A DNA stretch of 12,980 nt from Ectocarpus siliculosus (GCA_000310025.1 FN648758.1:2108-15087); one strand, 5' to 3'; shown: positions 1-8,377, counted from the stretch's first letter. Translations and numbers: made by a program. The notes: generated by a model from the letters alone, not told the origin.

Positions 1-4
1 CTAG

Positions 5-147
5 TGTGGGGGCAACGGGTTCCAAGAGGATCCGGAGCGAGCTGTACGCAGACTCAAACGTGTTGCCGTTGTCGGCTGACTTCACATGCGATTTCTCTGC
101 GTGTGCTCGCCGCGAAAAATAAGAAAGTTTGGGTGGGCGAGACCTAG
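5..147 (+). pseudogene. possible sulfotransferase C-terminal fragment, frameshifted
   Basis: The frame starting at base 5 reads Cys-Gly-Gly-Asn-Gly-Phe, then DPERAVRRLKRVAVVG, and hits TGA at 77-79. Moving to the frame of base 1 at about 74-78 continues as LTSHAISLRVLAAK and ends at TAG 145-147. A basic helix of the Ala-x-x-Arg-Leu type followed by Val-Gly-Leu-Thr and a Ser-Leu/Val stretch is typical of the C-terminal part of many algal and protist sulfotransferases, which transfer sulfate from PAPS to sugars or other acceptors. No PAPS-binding loop is visible because the upstream part lies outside the window. The one-base shift and short length suggest a relic, or a sequencing error at the end of a real last exon. 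Recognition is from memory of the family pattern only, so confidence is low. Confidence 0.3.
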
Positions 148-227
148 CTTAGAGGCGTGAGTGGTCAATAAATAAGATGTGACAGATCGGATAATTAACA
201 AGAAAGTAATGGGCGGGACCACAGACC

Positions 228-304
228 GGCGCAGGAGGCCTCACCCAACCAAATCCAATACTTACATTGAATGATCTGGGTAAGGGATAAGAATACAACA
301 GTAA
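228..304. repeat. 77-bp direct repeat, copy 1
   Basis: This segment, starting GGCGCAGGAGGCC and ending ACAACAGTAA, occurs again at 571-647 with no difference that I could find by eye. The copies are 343 bp apart. The ends are GG and AA rather than TG and CA, so they are not standard LTR ends. Confidence 0.9.
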
Positions 305-510
305 TCTCGGATTTGAGACGCATCTAGATTTCGGAACGAAATCGAGAAGAGTCAGATATTCCAGAAAGGATGTTGGAAAATGACCCCACCTAGTTCAGTC
401 CCCCTTTTCTCTCCCGAAATACGCCGGAGCAGAGAAGAAGGGGTATATTTGAGACCATCCCACCCGCCCTACACAATGCTTACTATATTCATGAACTTGC
501 TGATCATTCA

Positions 511-547
511 AACACTTTGGGCCTGGGTACACCCAGCCCAAAGGGTT
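511..547. repeat. imperfect hairpin (inverted repeat)
   Basis: The left arm AACACTTTGGGCCTGGGT pairs with the right arm ACCCAGCCCAAAGGGTT around a 2-base centre, with one mismatch and one bulged C. It lies between the two copies of the 77-bp repeat. No short direct repeat is seen at its borders. Confidence 0.7.
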
Positions 548-570
548 ACTTGTGGCGAGGCCCTCCTGCA

Positions 571-647
571 GGCGCAGGAGGCCTCACCCAACCAAATCCA
601 ATACTTACATTGAATGATCTGGGTAAGGGATAAGAATACAACAGTAA
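571..647. repeat. 77-bp direct repeat, copy 2
   Basis: Identical to 228-304. It ends immediately before the start of the broken coding region at about 646. It is preceded by CTCCTGCAGGCGCAGGAG, itself partly palindromic. Full identity suggests a recent duplication or ongoing gene conversion. The two copies plus the 266-bp interior span 420 bp, the size of a miniature terminal-repeat element, but no primer-binding site or TG...CA ends were found. Confidence 0.9.
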
Positions 648-924
648 GCTTTTCGCCAAGCAGCCCCCCGTCGTGCGGCGCAATGAGAAGTTTCATGACC
701 ACATGTTTCGAGTGCTGTTGCCCTCTTTTCAGAGAATGTTGTCGGCCGACAAGCAGAAAAAGAGCCCTAGCGATCTTCTCGACGCCGTCGGGGTGACGCG
801 GGCCGACAAGACAGTCGATATTTACATCGCCTATGGTTTGGTGCCGGCTATTCGAGTATCATCCGACTTTGAGGATTATGAGAGGAAAAAGTGCCGACGA
901 TTTGGCCAGGGCGGACAATGTTCG

Positions 925-933
925 CCTGTTGTT
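925..933. repeat. 9-bp target-site duplication, left copy
   Basis: CCTGTTGTT, repeated exactly at 1489-1497. The two copies sit symmetrically, each separated from the inverted-repeat arm by one unpaired base (G934 and A1488). Confidence 0.75.
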
Positions 934-1488
934 GAATGTTGACGAAGGAAAAGCACCTTTCCGAACGTCGCAACTGAAGTGTTGCGGCAAACCGCTTTTG
1001 TGTGTTTCCTCGTGGAGACGATGGCCGGTCCCGCACGTACTGTACGGCGAGGGGGTGGACGGATGACGATATACAGAAAGCGCATCAGCTAGGATGCACG
1101 GTGAGCCTCCTGGGAGCTGACCCGCTAGATCCCAACGTGTACTACATTGTATACGCGGACGATGCCTGTGGACATCTTGCATCGGAAAACGATTTGGCGG
1201 TGAAGCGCCTAGTCAGGGAGCTGCTGTATTTCCTTAGCGACGGGGGGGTAGCCTAGGCATCGTCCGCGTATACAATGTAGTACACGTTGGGATCTAGCGG
1301 GTCAGCTTCCAGGAGGCTCACTGTGCATCCTAGCTGATGCGCTTTCTGTATATCGCCATCCGTCCACCCCCCCGCCGTACAGTACGTGCGGGACCGGCCA
1401 TGGTCTCCACTAGGAAACACACAAAAGCGGTTTGCCGCAACACTTCAGTTGCGACATTCGGAAAGTCGTTTTTCCTTCGCCAACATTA
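934..1488. mobile_element. 555-bp foldback transposon, Mutator-like (non-autonomous)
   Basis: The left arm is 935-1167 and the right arm is 1255-1487. Both are 233 bp, inverted, with 11 mismatches and no gaps by my hand alignment (about 95% identity). The centre is 1168-1254. A 9-bp direct repeat flanks it exactly. Long terminal inverted repeats together with a 9-bp target duplication are the hallmark of Mutator-like elements; no transposase is encoded, so it would depend on one elsewhere. An 84-codon open frame (1002-1256) runs through the left arm and centre (for example WTDDDIQKAHQLGCTVSLL) and stops at the right-arm edge. It could be a captured gene piece, as in Pack-MULEs, or chance. A transcript across this region would fold into a long RNA duplex. 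The alternative, a local inverted duplication, does not explain the flanking 9-mers or the restored target frame. Confidence 0.75.
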
Positions 1489-1497
1489 CCTGTTGTT
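1489..1497. repeat. 9-bp target-site duplication, right copy
   Basis: CCTGTTGTT, identical to 925-933, directly after the right end of the foldback element. Confidence 0.75.
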
Positions 1498-2418
1498 CCT
1501 CGCCAAGAACGGCATTGATTATTGGCTGTCTCCACTAGTTGATTTCCTCGATAAAGGGAGGAGTGCCGGGGAGTGCCAAAGTCTGTCTATACAAAAGACT
1601 GTTTTCAGACAGGAAGGCAATGAATGCCTAATGAATGGCAGCCTGGATGGGTGGGTGCTGCGGAGGTTCTAGCGGCAAACAAAGTTGCGCCGCGTCAGGC
1701 TGGAAAGCGCCGTAGATACCAGAAACCTACCAGCGCCGCTTTTGCTTTTGCCTTTCCGAAGATTGCTCGCGATTCGGGGTAAATTTCTCTCAAGCTTGGA
1801 ACGTTGGTACAGTAGTAAGTCTACCCCCTGGTGCTCGCGCCTGTCCTCTGTCTCTGGCTGCTGGGTTGATGCTGAAAAAATGGTCTATCTGTGTGTGCGG
1901 GGTATCTAATTTTCTACCCAACTGCTGCTGTGCAACCACAAAAAAAGAGTCGCTGGAAAGGGTCACTTGGGACCTTGAGATGAAGTTGTTGGGATTGGGT
2001 GGCAGAGAGTGTGGCACATTTCGAAGAACACACGCACGATTACTGCTGTGGTACTGCTCTGCTGTTGTTGCTGGTGTAGCGCATCACATTGTCATCTGCA
2101 ATAGTTTTGGTTTGTGAAGCCCGCTCTATTTCTCTCTCTGCCCCCCTGCAGCCAATCCCCTCGTCAATCGTGATATTGAAGAATTCATATGTAGCCAGCG
2201 TGCGCATGCAGCAGCAGCAGCTGGCATGCAGCAAAACGCATAAAAAGAAAGCAGGAACATTCAACCATGCGAACGACCCCTCCTTTCTCTGGACAAGCGA
2301 TGATGATGACGAGGAAACCAAATTCCATTGTCAGCGCCCCCTACAAAAACGTACCAGAGACAACAAAGAATGCTAATGATGACACATCCCGACCACTTCA
2401 CAACTCGGCCATTGCCGA

Positions 2419-2435
2419 GAGGCCATCTTGGCCTC
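2419..2435. repeat. short perfect hairpin
   Basis: GAGGCCA and TGGCCTC pair perfectly around a 3-base loop TCT. No T-tract follows and no function is claimed. Confidence 0.5.
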
Positions 2436-2649
2436 ATCGTGATGAAAAAGCGTGCCAGCTCTCCAGAGGCGTGTGTTTCACTTTTTGTGGTGGATCCCAT
2501 GATCCACAGGATATTGGCTCTTTCCATCATCGGTGGTTATTCCGTGACAACATGCGACACCCACTTACGACCTTTTGTTCCAACTCTCGTACAAATCACG
2601 GAAGGTCGTGACACCGGAGAACACCCGACTCGTTATTGACGTTGCTGGG

Positions 2650-2667
2650 AACGGGTAGATACCCGTT
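2650..2667. repeat. short perfect inverted repeat
   Basis: AACGGGTA and TACCCGTT pair around a 2-base centre. It is a small palindrome in non-coding DNA with no evident role. Confidence 0.5.
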
Positions 2668-3707
2668 GCCGAATATGGGAACGAACGGATTATCGTTGTT
2701 CAGAAGCAAACAGGAGGCAGCAGCATTGCCGTGGGTGTCGGGGGATTGGAAATGGCAGCGCTGGTAAAAAAAGCGTCCATTCCCTCGCCGTTCTCTCTCT
2801 TTCTTTCTTTCAACTTGCCGCCCGAAAAGATATCTCGCCGGTATGAGTGTTGGAAATTAGCTCTGCCGGTGATCCATTATGAAGTTTTGGCTTGCTTGCC
2901 TTTCTCGACCGACATATATATGGTGGTGTTATGATACATACAGCAGTAGCATACACCGTGTTCGTTTGTGTCCATGCGTGATGGCGCGTAACGGCCGACG
3001 AAGAGGGGGAGGTTGAACACGAGAGGGTGCTGTGCGCGTTTCGTGTTATAGTGACCGAGGTCAACCATACATACAGCAGAGGCGAGAGGGAGACCTGCAC
3101 CCCGGTGATGATGGTGGATGGTTGCTGTATACTCCGTTCGAGGCCGGTGGCTCCCTTGTTTTTTCGGGTTATTTCAACCCCAGGATGGATGACGTTAATT
3201 GAAGGTATGGATGATGTTGGGCGTTTGTTCGCGCGACGACCAGATCATCATCAGCCATTGCCAGCCTACTTCATGCGCAGGCACAGCAGGCGCACCCTCT
3301 GCTGTTTGTTCTACATTCAGCAGGCTTGAACTCGCTGTCTGTCTGTTTGTTTTTCCTCGCTGCACTTTCCGAGTCGGTGCGGTGAAAAAAAGGCCGGAAA
3401 ACTTAAAAAACGACGCACAAATGCGCTTTATGCATGTGCGTGGGTTCCGCCAAAAAAGAGGATCCGTTGTGTATCTAGAGAGGAGGCGCACCAGCACCAG
3501 TGATCATGTGAACGGCATGCCCTGCAATGCGAGGTAAAGCGCCTTCTGGGCATCGTGCTCGCCTAGGCTTCCCGCCGTCCTGACAGGCGCGACTGACTAG
3601 GCATGCCTGATCGAATCTGGGGTGTGCCCCAAAGAAAGAGCAACGATTCCCTGTTTCTTTTGGGCTCAAGGATATCAAGCAACAACAACAGGGGCCTTAC
3701 CTGGAGG

Positions 3708-3785
3708 CAGCAGTAGTAGTAGCGCTGGTGCCGGTGCTGGTGCCGTCGTTGATACTGCTGCTTGCTGCTATTGCTGCTGCTGGCA
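3708..3785. repeat. CAG/GCT/AGT triplet-rich low-complexity block
   Basis: This block contains degenerate runs of GCAGTAGTAGTAGC, GGTGCTGGTGCTGG and GCTGCTTGCTGCTATTGCTGCTGC. Such triplet runs keep all frames open and generate chance open frames on both strands (poly-Ser/Ala/Cys on plus, poly-Gln/His on minus), so I do not call a gene here. Confidence 0.7.
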
Positions 3786-4675
3786 CCCGCGTCGCCTGGG
3801 GTCGCTGTTTGCGGGTCTCTTTCTACCTCCATCGCTGCTCCTTCTCTGCCTGTGCCGTTGTTGCTCAGCACTGGTCGAGAATGTAATGATGAAAACAAGC
3901 ACACGATCTTGACGCACTCCAAGTCGCCCCTTACTTCGTCACAGGATAACCCCCTCTATATCCGCTACGCGGGTGTTGGCTGGGCGTGCCGGCTCGACAG
4001 AGTCGCCTTGACGGGGGGAAAGGAGGAGAGGAGGAGGAGGGAAGGCGTTGGGGCGTTGGGGAATGAATGATGGTTGGGCTGCGAGTAAAGCCGGCTGGGC
4101 GTTGATCCACGAAATTACTTGGACGAAAAAGACACGAAATGTCGCGGTAAGTAATCACTGATGATGGGATTCGACCTTGCGTGATGGGTGCGACACGCAT
4201 GCGACCCGGCTGCTCTGATATCTACAAGATTGACCAACATGTATGAATGGTCGAACAGAACACACGCTACTTGCCAAAAGGCTTTATCCCCGGCCGGCCG
4301 CCTGTGTATGCATAGTATCGTATGTAGATTACTGCTGTAGTGTTTGTCGCGGAGAAAAGAAAACGTCCACCCGCCCACATTTAATTGCATTACAGGGGGT
4401 TTGGGTGCATTGTTGTTGTTGTTGTGGTTGTCTTCACAATAGACTCGTGTCAGTTGCTAATCCCAAAATCTAGCAAGGACGCGGTCCGTGGTCACAAAAA
4501 TGCTAGAGCCATCATCAGAAGATCTATCTATAGAACACACAAACTAGCAAGAATGGGTGCATGTTCCGCGCCGAAGGGTTAATCGCAAACGCCACCAGTG
4601 ATACATTAAGCATTCGTTGTGAAGGAAATGCATAGATAGGCGCACCTGTCTGTGCTGGCATGCATGCATGTATAT

Positions 4676-4765
4676 GCAACGCATCATGGGTCACAAAACA
4701 CTACAACATTTATCATTTAAGCAACGCATCATGGGTCACAAAACACTACAACCTTTACCATTTTT
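4676..4765. repeat. 45-bp tandem duplication (2 copies)
   Basis: Copy 1 is 4676-4720 and copy 2 is 4721-4765. Both begin GCAACGCATCATGGGTCACA and differ at only about four positions toward their 3' ends. The surroundings are AT-rich and non-coding. Confidence 0.9.
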
Positions 4766-5933
4766 CGCTTAATATTACTGAGTGAGTAATTTGTTATTTT
4801 GGACGACGCCAAAACAATAACTACCTTTAACAGAACAAAAATGAAGATAGTATGTTGCACCATCCACCGTTCGATGTTGTTGGCAACCACTTTCACAGAA
4901 AATAAAAAACCTCTGAGATATTCGTACCGTTACCGCGATCCATCCGACGCGGACGGACGCCTTCCCGTGGTCCTAGGCCAGCCCAAGAACACATACACTA
5001 ACACAACCAAACAACGCCGCCAAGATAAGGGCACGAAACAACAGAAAAGCCCCAGACCAAACCACGACTGACTGTGTGTCTTCTGTCGGGTGGTCGGTTG
5101 GAAAAATTGTTTGCCTATCTATCTATACAATTTTGTGGTGGTGCTGCTGGTTGATTGTTGCGATGTCGTGTGTGGGCAAGGACCCAACTAATTCTGTGTT
5201 GGTTGTATCTAACTGCCGTTTGTTTGTCGTCACGACCACAACCACCCTAATCACAGGTTAAAACCATCAACTGATCGACGCTACGTTGATGTGTATACGC
5301 AAGAGGACGGCCGACCCCGGTCGTCTCAGACCCCAGCCTGTGGCGCTGCCGCTGTTGGTGGGGTGGGCTGGTTCCCGGGCAAAAGATAAACAACTGCGGG
5401 TGGGCCTGGAACAAGTCATCAATCTAACGTGGGCATTCCACAAGCTTCTTCTTTACACAGCGACTACAGCCGTATATTAGCTCCGACATAAAATAAGAAG
5501 GTGGTGTGACAACCGATGTCGATCCTCATATCGGAGCCTCCACGTTCAAGGTACCCTATTTACATCGGAGCCATGACTGAACACGTTGCAGCCGTGGTAC
5601 CGAGGTCGAGACGCGAGCCCTCGAGGCCTAGGCTGCGGCAACAAGGCGTTTCCCCTGGCGATGAAAATCTTACACCTTCTTGTGCAGAGAAAGGCCAAAA
5701 CTCCCAGCTCAACCACGTCCGTCATCCATGTCACACCAAAAATCCTCGTGTGGAAATTTGTTCACTGCTCGGAGTTGCTCCACAACCAACAATGCAGCTC
5801 CGAGGATGTCAACGTCATAAGAGAAAGATATGTCTACCCAAGGAATCCCGCAGCTGAAAAACATTTCCACTGCACCCGAAAAGAAAACTAAAAAGTTGGA
5901 GCGACTCACGTTCGAATCCAAGACGAGGCCAAG
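4766..5933. other. stretch without recognisable genes
   Basis: Open frames of up to 113 codons (5516-5857) exist but overlap one another in several frames and show no recognisable family. A recurring short motif CGGAGC or its complement GCTCCG appears near 5480, 5535, 5566 and 5800, without regular spacing. Nothing else stands out. Confidence 0.4.
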
Positions 5934-5963
5934 TGTGACGAGATGTGACGAGATGTGACGATC
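5934..5963. repeat. 10-bp tandem repeat, 3 copies
   Basis: TGTGACGAGA is repeated at 5934-5943 and 5944-5953, with a third partial copy at 5954-5963 ending ATC. A simple tandem repeat. Confidence 0.85.
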
Positions 5964-6009
5964 TCTGACGCGGGTTCAGTGTGGAGCTAGTCCGACCACT
6001 GGAGCCGCT

Positions 6010-6056
6010 TCGTTTCTTCAGTCTGTTTCCTTCCTTATCTTTCCTTTCTCTCTCAG
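6010..6056 (+). promoter_or_regulatory. pyrimidine-rich tract ending in CAG, splice-acceptor-like
   Basis: A long C/T tract is followed by TCTCTCAG at 6049-6056, the classic form of a 3' splice site. The downstream sequence is open for only about 30 codons and shows no recognisable product, so this may be a simple low-complexity tract. Confidence 0.25.
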
Positions 6057-6286
6057 TCGCTCGCTATCGCTCACTCCCAGGCAACACCAGGGAACAACGG
6101 GCAAGACACTGAGCAAGGTGGAATGATTGCACTCGCTTGCTACTTCTAGTAACCATTGTACTGCTACCTGCCTAAAGTCGGAATACTAGGAACCTGGGCA
6201 GGTGGTCGGGATATTCCTGAAAGATGTACCCACCAGATGGTATCTTAGTCCAAGGGTCCAAATGCCCTAACACAGACAGGTGAATT

Positions 6287-6442
6287 GGTGAAACCCGGAC
6301 TCCGAACCCATTCCATCACTTTACTTGAACGGGGAGGATCGTGTCCTAGCGTCAGCTTTACGGGTGATTCAGGACAAAGGTGAAACCGGGGGCCGAGCCC
6401 ATCCTACCACTTCACTTTCACGGGGAGGGCTGCGACCTAGTG
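6287..6442. repeat. diverged tandem pair, 92-bp spacing
   Basis: Unit 1 (6287-6351) and unit 2 (6379-6442) share the order GGTGAAACC, then CGA(A/G)CCCAT, then CACTT...CACTTT or similar, then ACGGGGAGG, then GACCTAG or GTCCTAG. They differ at many positions. Neither unit has a stable reading frame through both copies. It looks like an old tandem duplication of unknown origin. Confidence 0.6.
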
Positions 6443-7380
6443 TACAAATGTAGTAAGATTAGAAAGTTTCACCATTAACGAAAAGCCGAGCGGAAAAAAA
6501 AATAATATCAATTTTGTTTTGCAAGTTGTCTATATTTTCTGTGAGAATAATATCCGGGCGGCGGCCAGTGTGGCCACAACACACGTCCACGGTACGAGTG
6601 TGTATGTTTCAATCTGGGGTGGACGGGATGTGCAGTTATCACGAGGGAATGGGCGACCACGTTACAGCGAGTCAAAACACACATTTGCATCACATTCATT
6701 CATAACATGGCAACCAGTGTCGTGTTAACGGCGTTGACGTGTATTGCAAAGGTTGGCGCTGTATGGAGGCGAATTCGAGTTTGACCCTGAAACCTGACAG
6801 ATGATGAGCAGTAGATCCAGCACTTTCGTCTCCTAAAATTTCATGCGCATCGGCTACCATGTTGGCTCTGCGGGTCATTGTTCGTATTTCCCCGTAATTT
6901 TTTCACCCTTTTCCCGCCGAGCACCCAGCCCGCAGAATACGATCATCTGAGCCTCGCCCTCATGATCGAACTGGATGTCGAAATTCGGAGGGTGGATGCA
7001 CGGGGCCAATCGCAAGAGGTTCACAAAATCCGAGGTCAATCGAAAGACGTGACGGGGAGATATGTCCTTTTTGTTTTTGTTTCTTAATATGACACAACGA
7101 ATCCATCTCTCTCTATGATAGAAAAGAGTCAGAGACAGATTAGCAATTAATCCATAGCGTCAAAGAGCTATCTGTATTTCAGTGTGGTACGCACATTGTA
7201 CGGAGTATTGTTTTTTTTTTCTTGTTCTTCACTTCAAATCAGCGCTCACAGCACTAGTGCCGTTTATTTCAGTCCGTGGTCACACAGAAGAGCCTCTCTC
7301 TACCCTCCCCTCCTGCGGTACTTCGCCTTCAATTTTTAATGGGAGAAGAGTTTAGCACTCTCTTCCCTCTGTGTACACAC
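6443..7380. other. stretch without recognisable genes
   Basis: AT-rich with homopolymer runs (A9 near 6495, T10 near 7211). Open frames stay below 70 codons except for one running into the tRNA-like region. A small internal repeat CAATCGCAAGAGG / CAATCGAAAGACG occurs near 7007-7050. No gene is called. Confidence 0.45.
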
Positions 7381-7386
7381 GAACTA

Positions 7387-7404
7387 GCGCTATCCACTTG
7401 GCCA
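7387..7404 (-). other. isolated tRNA D-arm-like sequence (A-box-like)
   Basis: The minus strand reads TGGCCAAGTGGATAGCGC, which fits the RNA polymerase III A-box pattern (TRGCNNAGYNGG) and resembles the D arm of Leu/Ser-type tRNAs. No matching B box (GGTTCRANNCC) is found in the next 80 bases, so it is at most a fragment. Confidence 0.3.
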
Positions 7405-7438
7405 GGAGCGGAAGCGAGAGAAAAACGCACTTTGCAAG

Positions 7439-7442
7439 AAAA
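7439..7442 (-). terminator. T4 tract after tRNA-like sequence
   Basis: The minus strand has TTTT four bases after the 3' end of the tRNA-like sequence, the usual RNA polymerase III stop signal. A second T5 tract on the same strand lies at 7421-7425. Confidence 0.4.
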
Positions 7443-7446
7443 GCTC

Positions 7447-7518
7447 GCCTTCGCCGGGTTTCGAACCCCTGACTTGGCCTCTAGAAGGTTGCGAGGCTAC
7501 CCACTAGACCACCGGGGC
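7447..7518 (-). pseudogene. degenerate tRNA-Arg(UCU)-like sequence
   Basis: A 72-nt minus-strand segment has the layout of a tRNA. It carries the A box TGGTCTAGTGG (7511-7501) and B box GGTTCGAAACC (7467-7457), with an anticodon-loop sequence CTTCTAG in which TCT follows the invariant T33. An intact UCU tRNA would decode AGA (Arg). Folding is poor: the acceptor stem keeps about 4 of 7 pairs, the anticodon stem about 1 of 5 and the T stem 3 of 5. The 5' half is well preserved and the 3' halves of the stems have drifted. It is therefore a tRNA pseudogene or the head of a tRNA-derived SINE. The internal promoter boxes look usable, so polymerase III transcription is possible. On the plus strand it gives a typical chance open frame. 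No flanking direct repeat or A-rich tail was identified, so the SINE reading is unproven. Confidence 0.5.
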
Positions 7519-7533
7519 GACCGGCATTATGCA

Positions 7534-7569
7534 TATGTGCGGACACATTTCGGAGTATGTGCGGACACA
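7534..7569. repeat. 22-bp period tandem repeat
   Basis: TATGTGCGGACACA occurs at 7534-7547 and again at 7556-7569, with related bases between. It lies directly upstream of the tRNA-like sequence on its strand. Confidence 0.7.
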
Positions 7570-7736
7570 CGGGAGTGGTCTCACCGTTTTCTTACCGTTT
7601 CGTGTAATTTCATGTCGTTAAATGTGCATAGGGCACGGGAGACCATTCTCTCATGATTGCCTCCTGACGTGGTCGCCAATAGAGGCGTGTGGTGGAGGTT
7701 TCATCACCGACATGTGGGTGTGTGTTAAATGCAGTG

Positions 7737-7806
7737 GGTATGGTTACCTCTCTCGCCCGTGTGTAGGCAGAAGGTATGGCTACCTCTCCCATTTATTTGT
7801 AGGCAG
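7737..7806. repeat. 36-bp diverged tandem repeat
   Basis: Two units (7737-7772 and 7773-7806) both start GGTATGG(T/C)TACCTCTC and end TGTAGGCAG, with a diverged centre. Confidence 0.8.
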
Positions 7807-7854
7807 CGCGGACCACAAGGAAAGACAGAGTTTATCATTTCATGCATGCTACAT

Positions 7855-7888
7855 CATGTGTATTGGGCATGCATGTGTATTGGGCATG
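7855..7888. repeat. 17-bp perfect tandem duplication
   Basis: CATGTGTATTGGGCATG is repeated exactly at 7855-7871 and 7872-7888. A related GTGCATAGGGCACGGGA lies at about 7624-7640. Confidence 0.9.
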
Positions 7889-8377
7889 GGAGGAATGAGA
7901 GGTTGTTCTAGTTGTAAGCAATTTTGACGGTGTGTGTATGGGTAGGGGGAGTACTCCCTGTGTCCGTGTTGTTCCCAGATATTGTCGCATCAATTGGCAG
8001 CATGTGTCATGGACAGGTAGACGTGAAGAGTGGCGACAGGTGAAGGCAACAGCAGTATGTTGTGCATGGTGGCATGTTGGGCTCGTACATAGCGCAGTCC
8101 ATCTTCGACCACACACAAAGAAAGGAGTTTGTTCGTAACTGTGGGGATTTTTCGAAGTCCTGGGTCAGCCAAGAGCAGCAGCAAGGAGCAGACAAAGGGG
8201 CAGTATTGTTCCACATGGTACGAAGTAGGCTCGTTTCAGGGGCTGTTTGGACGTTGTCCCCGCTTTTGGTGTGTTGGCGTTAAGATGCGGCGTAATTAGC
8301 TATTCTCCGAGATGCCGTATGGAAGTTGGCTCTGTGTCTCTGTGTCGACCCCACGAAATCATAGAAGAGAGGAGAGC
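7889..8377. other. stretch without recognisable genes
   Basis: G/T-rich sequence with several overlapping open frames below 95 codons on both strands and no family signature. Nothing further is identified. Confidence 0.45.

Larger units (their letters stand above)
646..1672 (+). pseudogene. unrecognised coding relic interrupted by a foldback element
   Basis: Frame 1 is open from just after the stop at 631-633 and reads, among others, RRNEKFHDHMFRVLLPSFQ and TVDIYIAYGLVPAIRV. In an A5 run at 886-890 the likely coding moves to frame 2 (SADDLARADNVRLL), a probable one-base insertion. At 933 the reading is cut by the 934-1488 element. If that element and one 9-bp repeat copy are taken out, frame 2 continues directly into FLAKNGIDYWLSPLVDFLDK and stops at TAG 1670-1672. 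The removed length, 564 bp, is an exact multiple of three. I do not recognise the protein family; the composition looks soluble with no membrane segment. The 5' boundary is uncertain: AG sites at 643-644, 659-660 and 662-663 could be splice acceptors. The part after about 1560 may be non-coding. As it stands it cannot encode an uninterrupted protein. Confidence 0.5.
1673..4675. other. long stretch without recognisable genes
   Basis: Only short open frames (up to about 120 codons) occur, on both strands, with overlapping alternatives and no family signature. Contents noted: a CAG run at about 2208-2222 beside two GCATGC sites, small hairpins at 2419-2435 and 2650-2667, a CT-rich tract near 2785-2812, a triplet-rich block at 3708-3785 and a GA-rich tract around 4016-4045. 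It reads as intergenic or intronic DNA; exons of genes split by introns cannot be excluded. Confidence 0.5.

Noticed and set aside
1337-1500. Plus-strand open frame starting at 1337.
   Set aside because: The first part is the antisense reading of the right arm of the foldback element; only the section after 1489 is likely to be former coding DNA.
3563-3922. 119-codon minus-strand open frame with Gln/His-rich and Ser-rich stretches.
   Set aside because: Created by the triplet-rich block, with an equally long frame on the other strand.
4150-4215. tRNA-like sequence on the minus strand (AGCAGCCGG ... GGTCGAATCCC).
   Set aside because: The A-box match is partial, the B box lacks one T and no T-arm or acceptor pairing can be formed.
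5910-5925. B-box-like CGTTCGAATCC.
   Set aside because: No A box or cloverleaf upstream; a single 11-base match is expected by chance.
7276-7656. 126-codon plus-strand open frame.
   Set aside because: Its most protein-like part (AGFRTPDLASRRLRGYPLDH) is just the antisense reading of the tRNA-like sequence, a well-known artefact.
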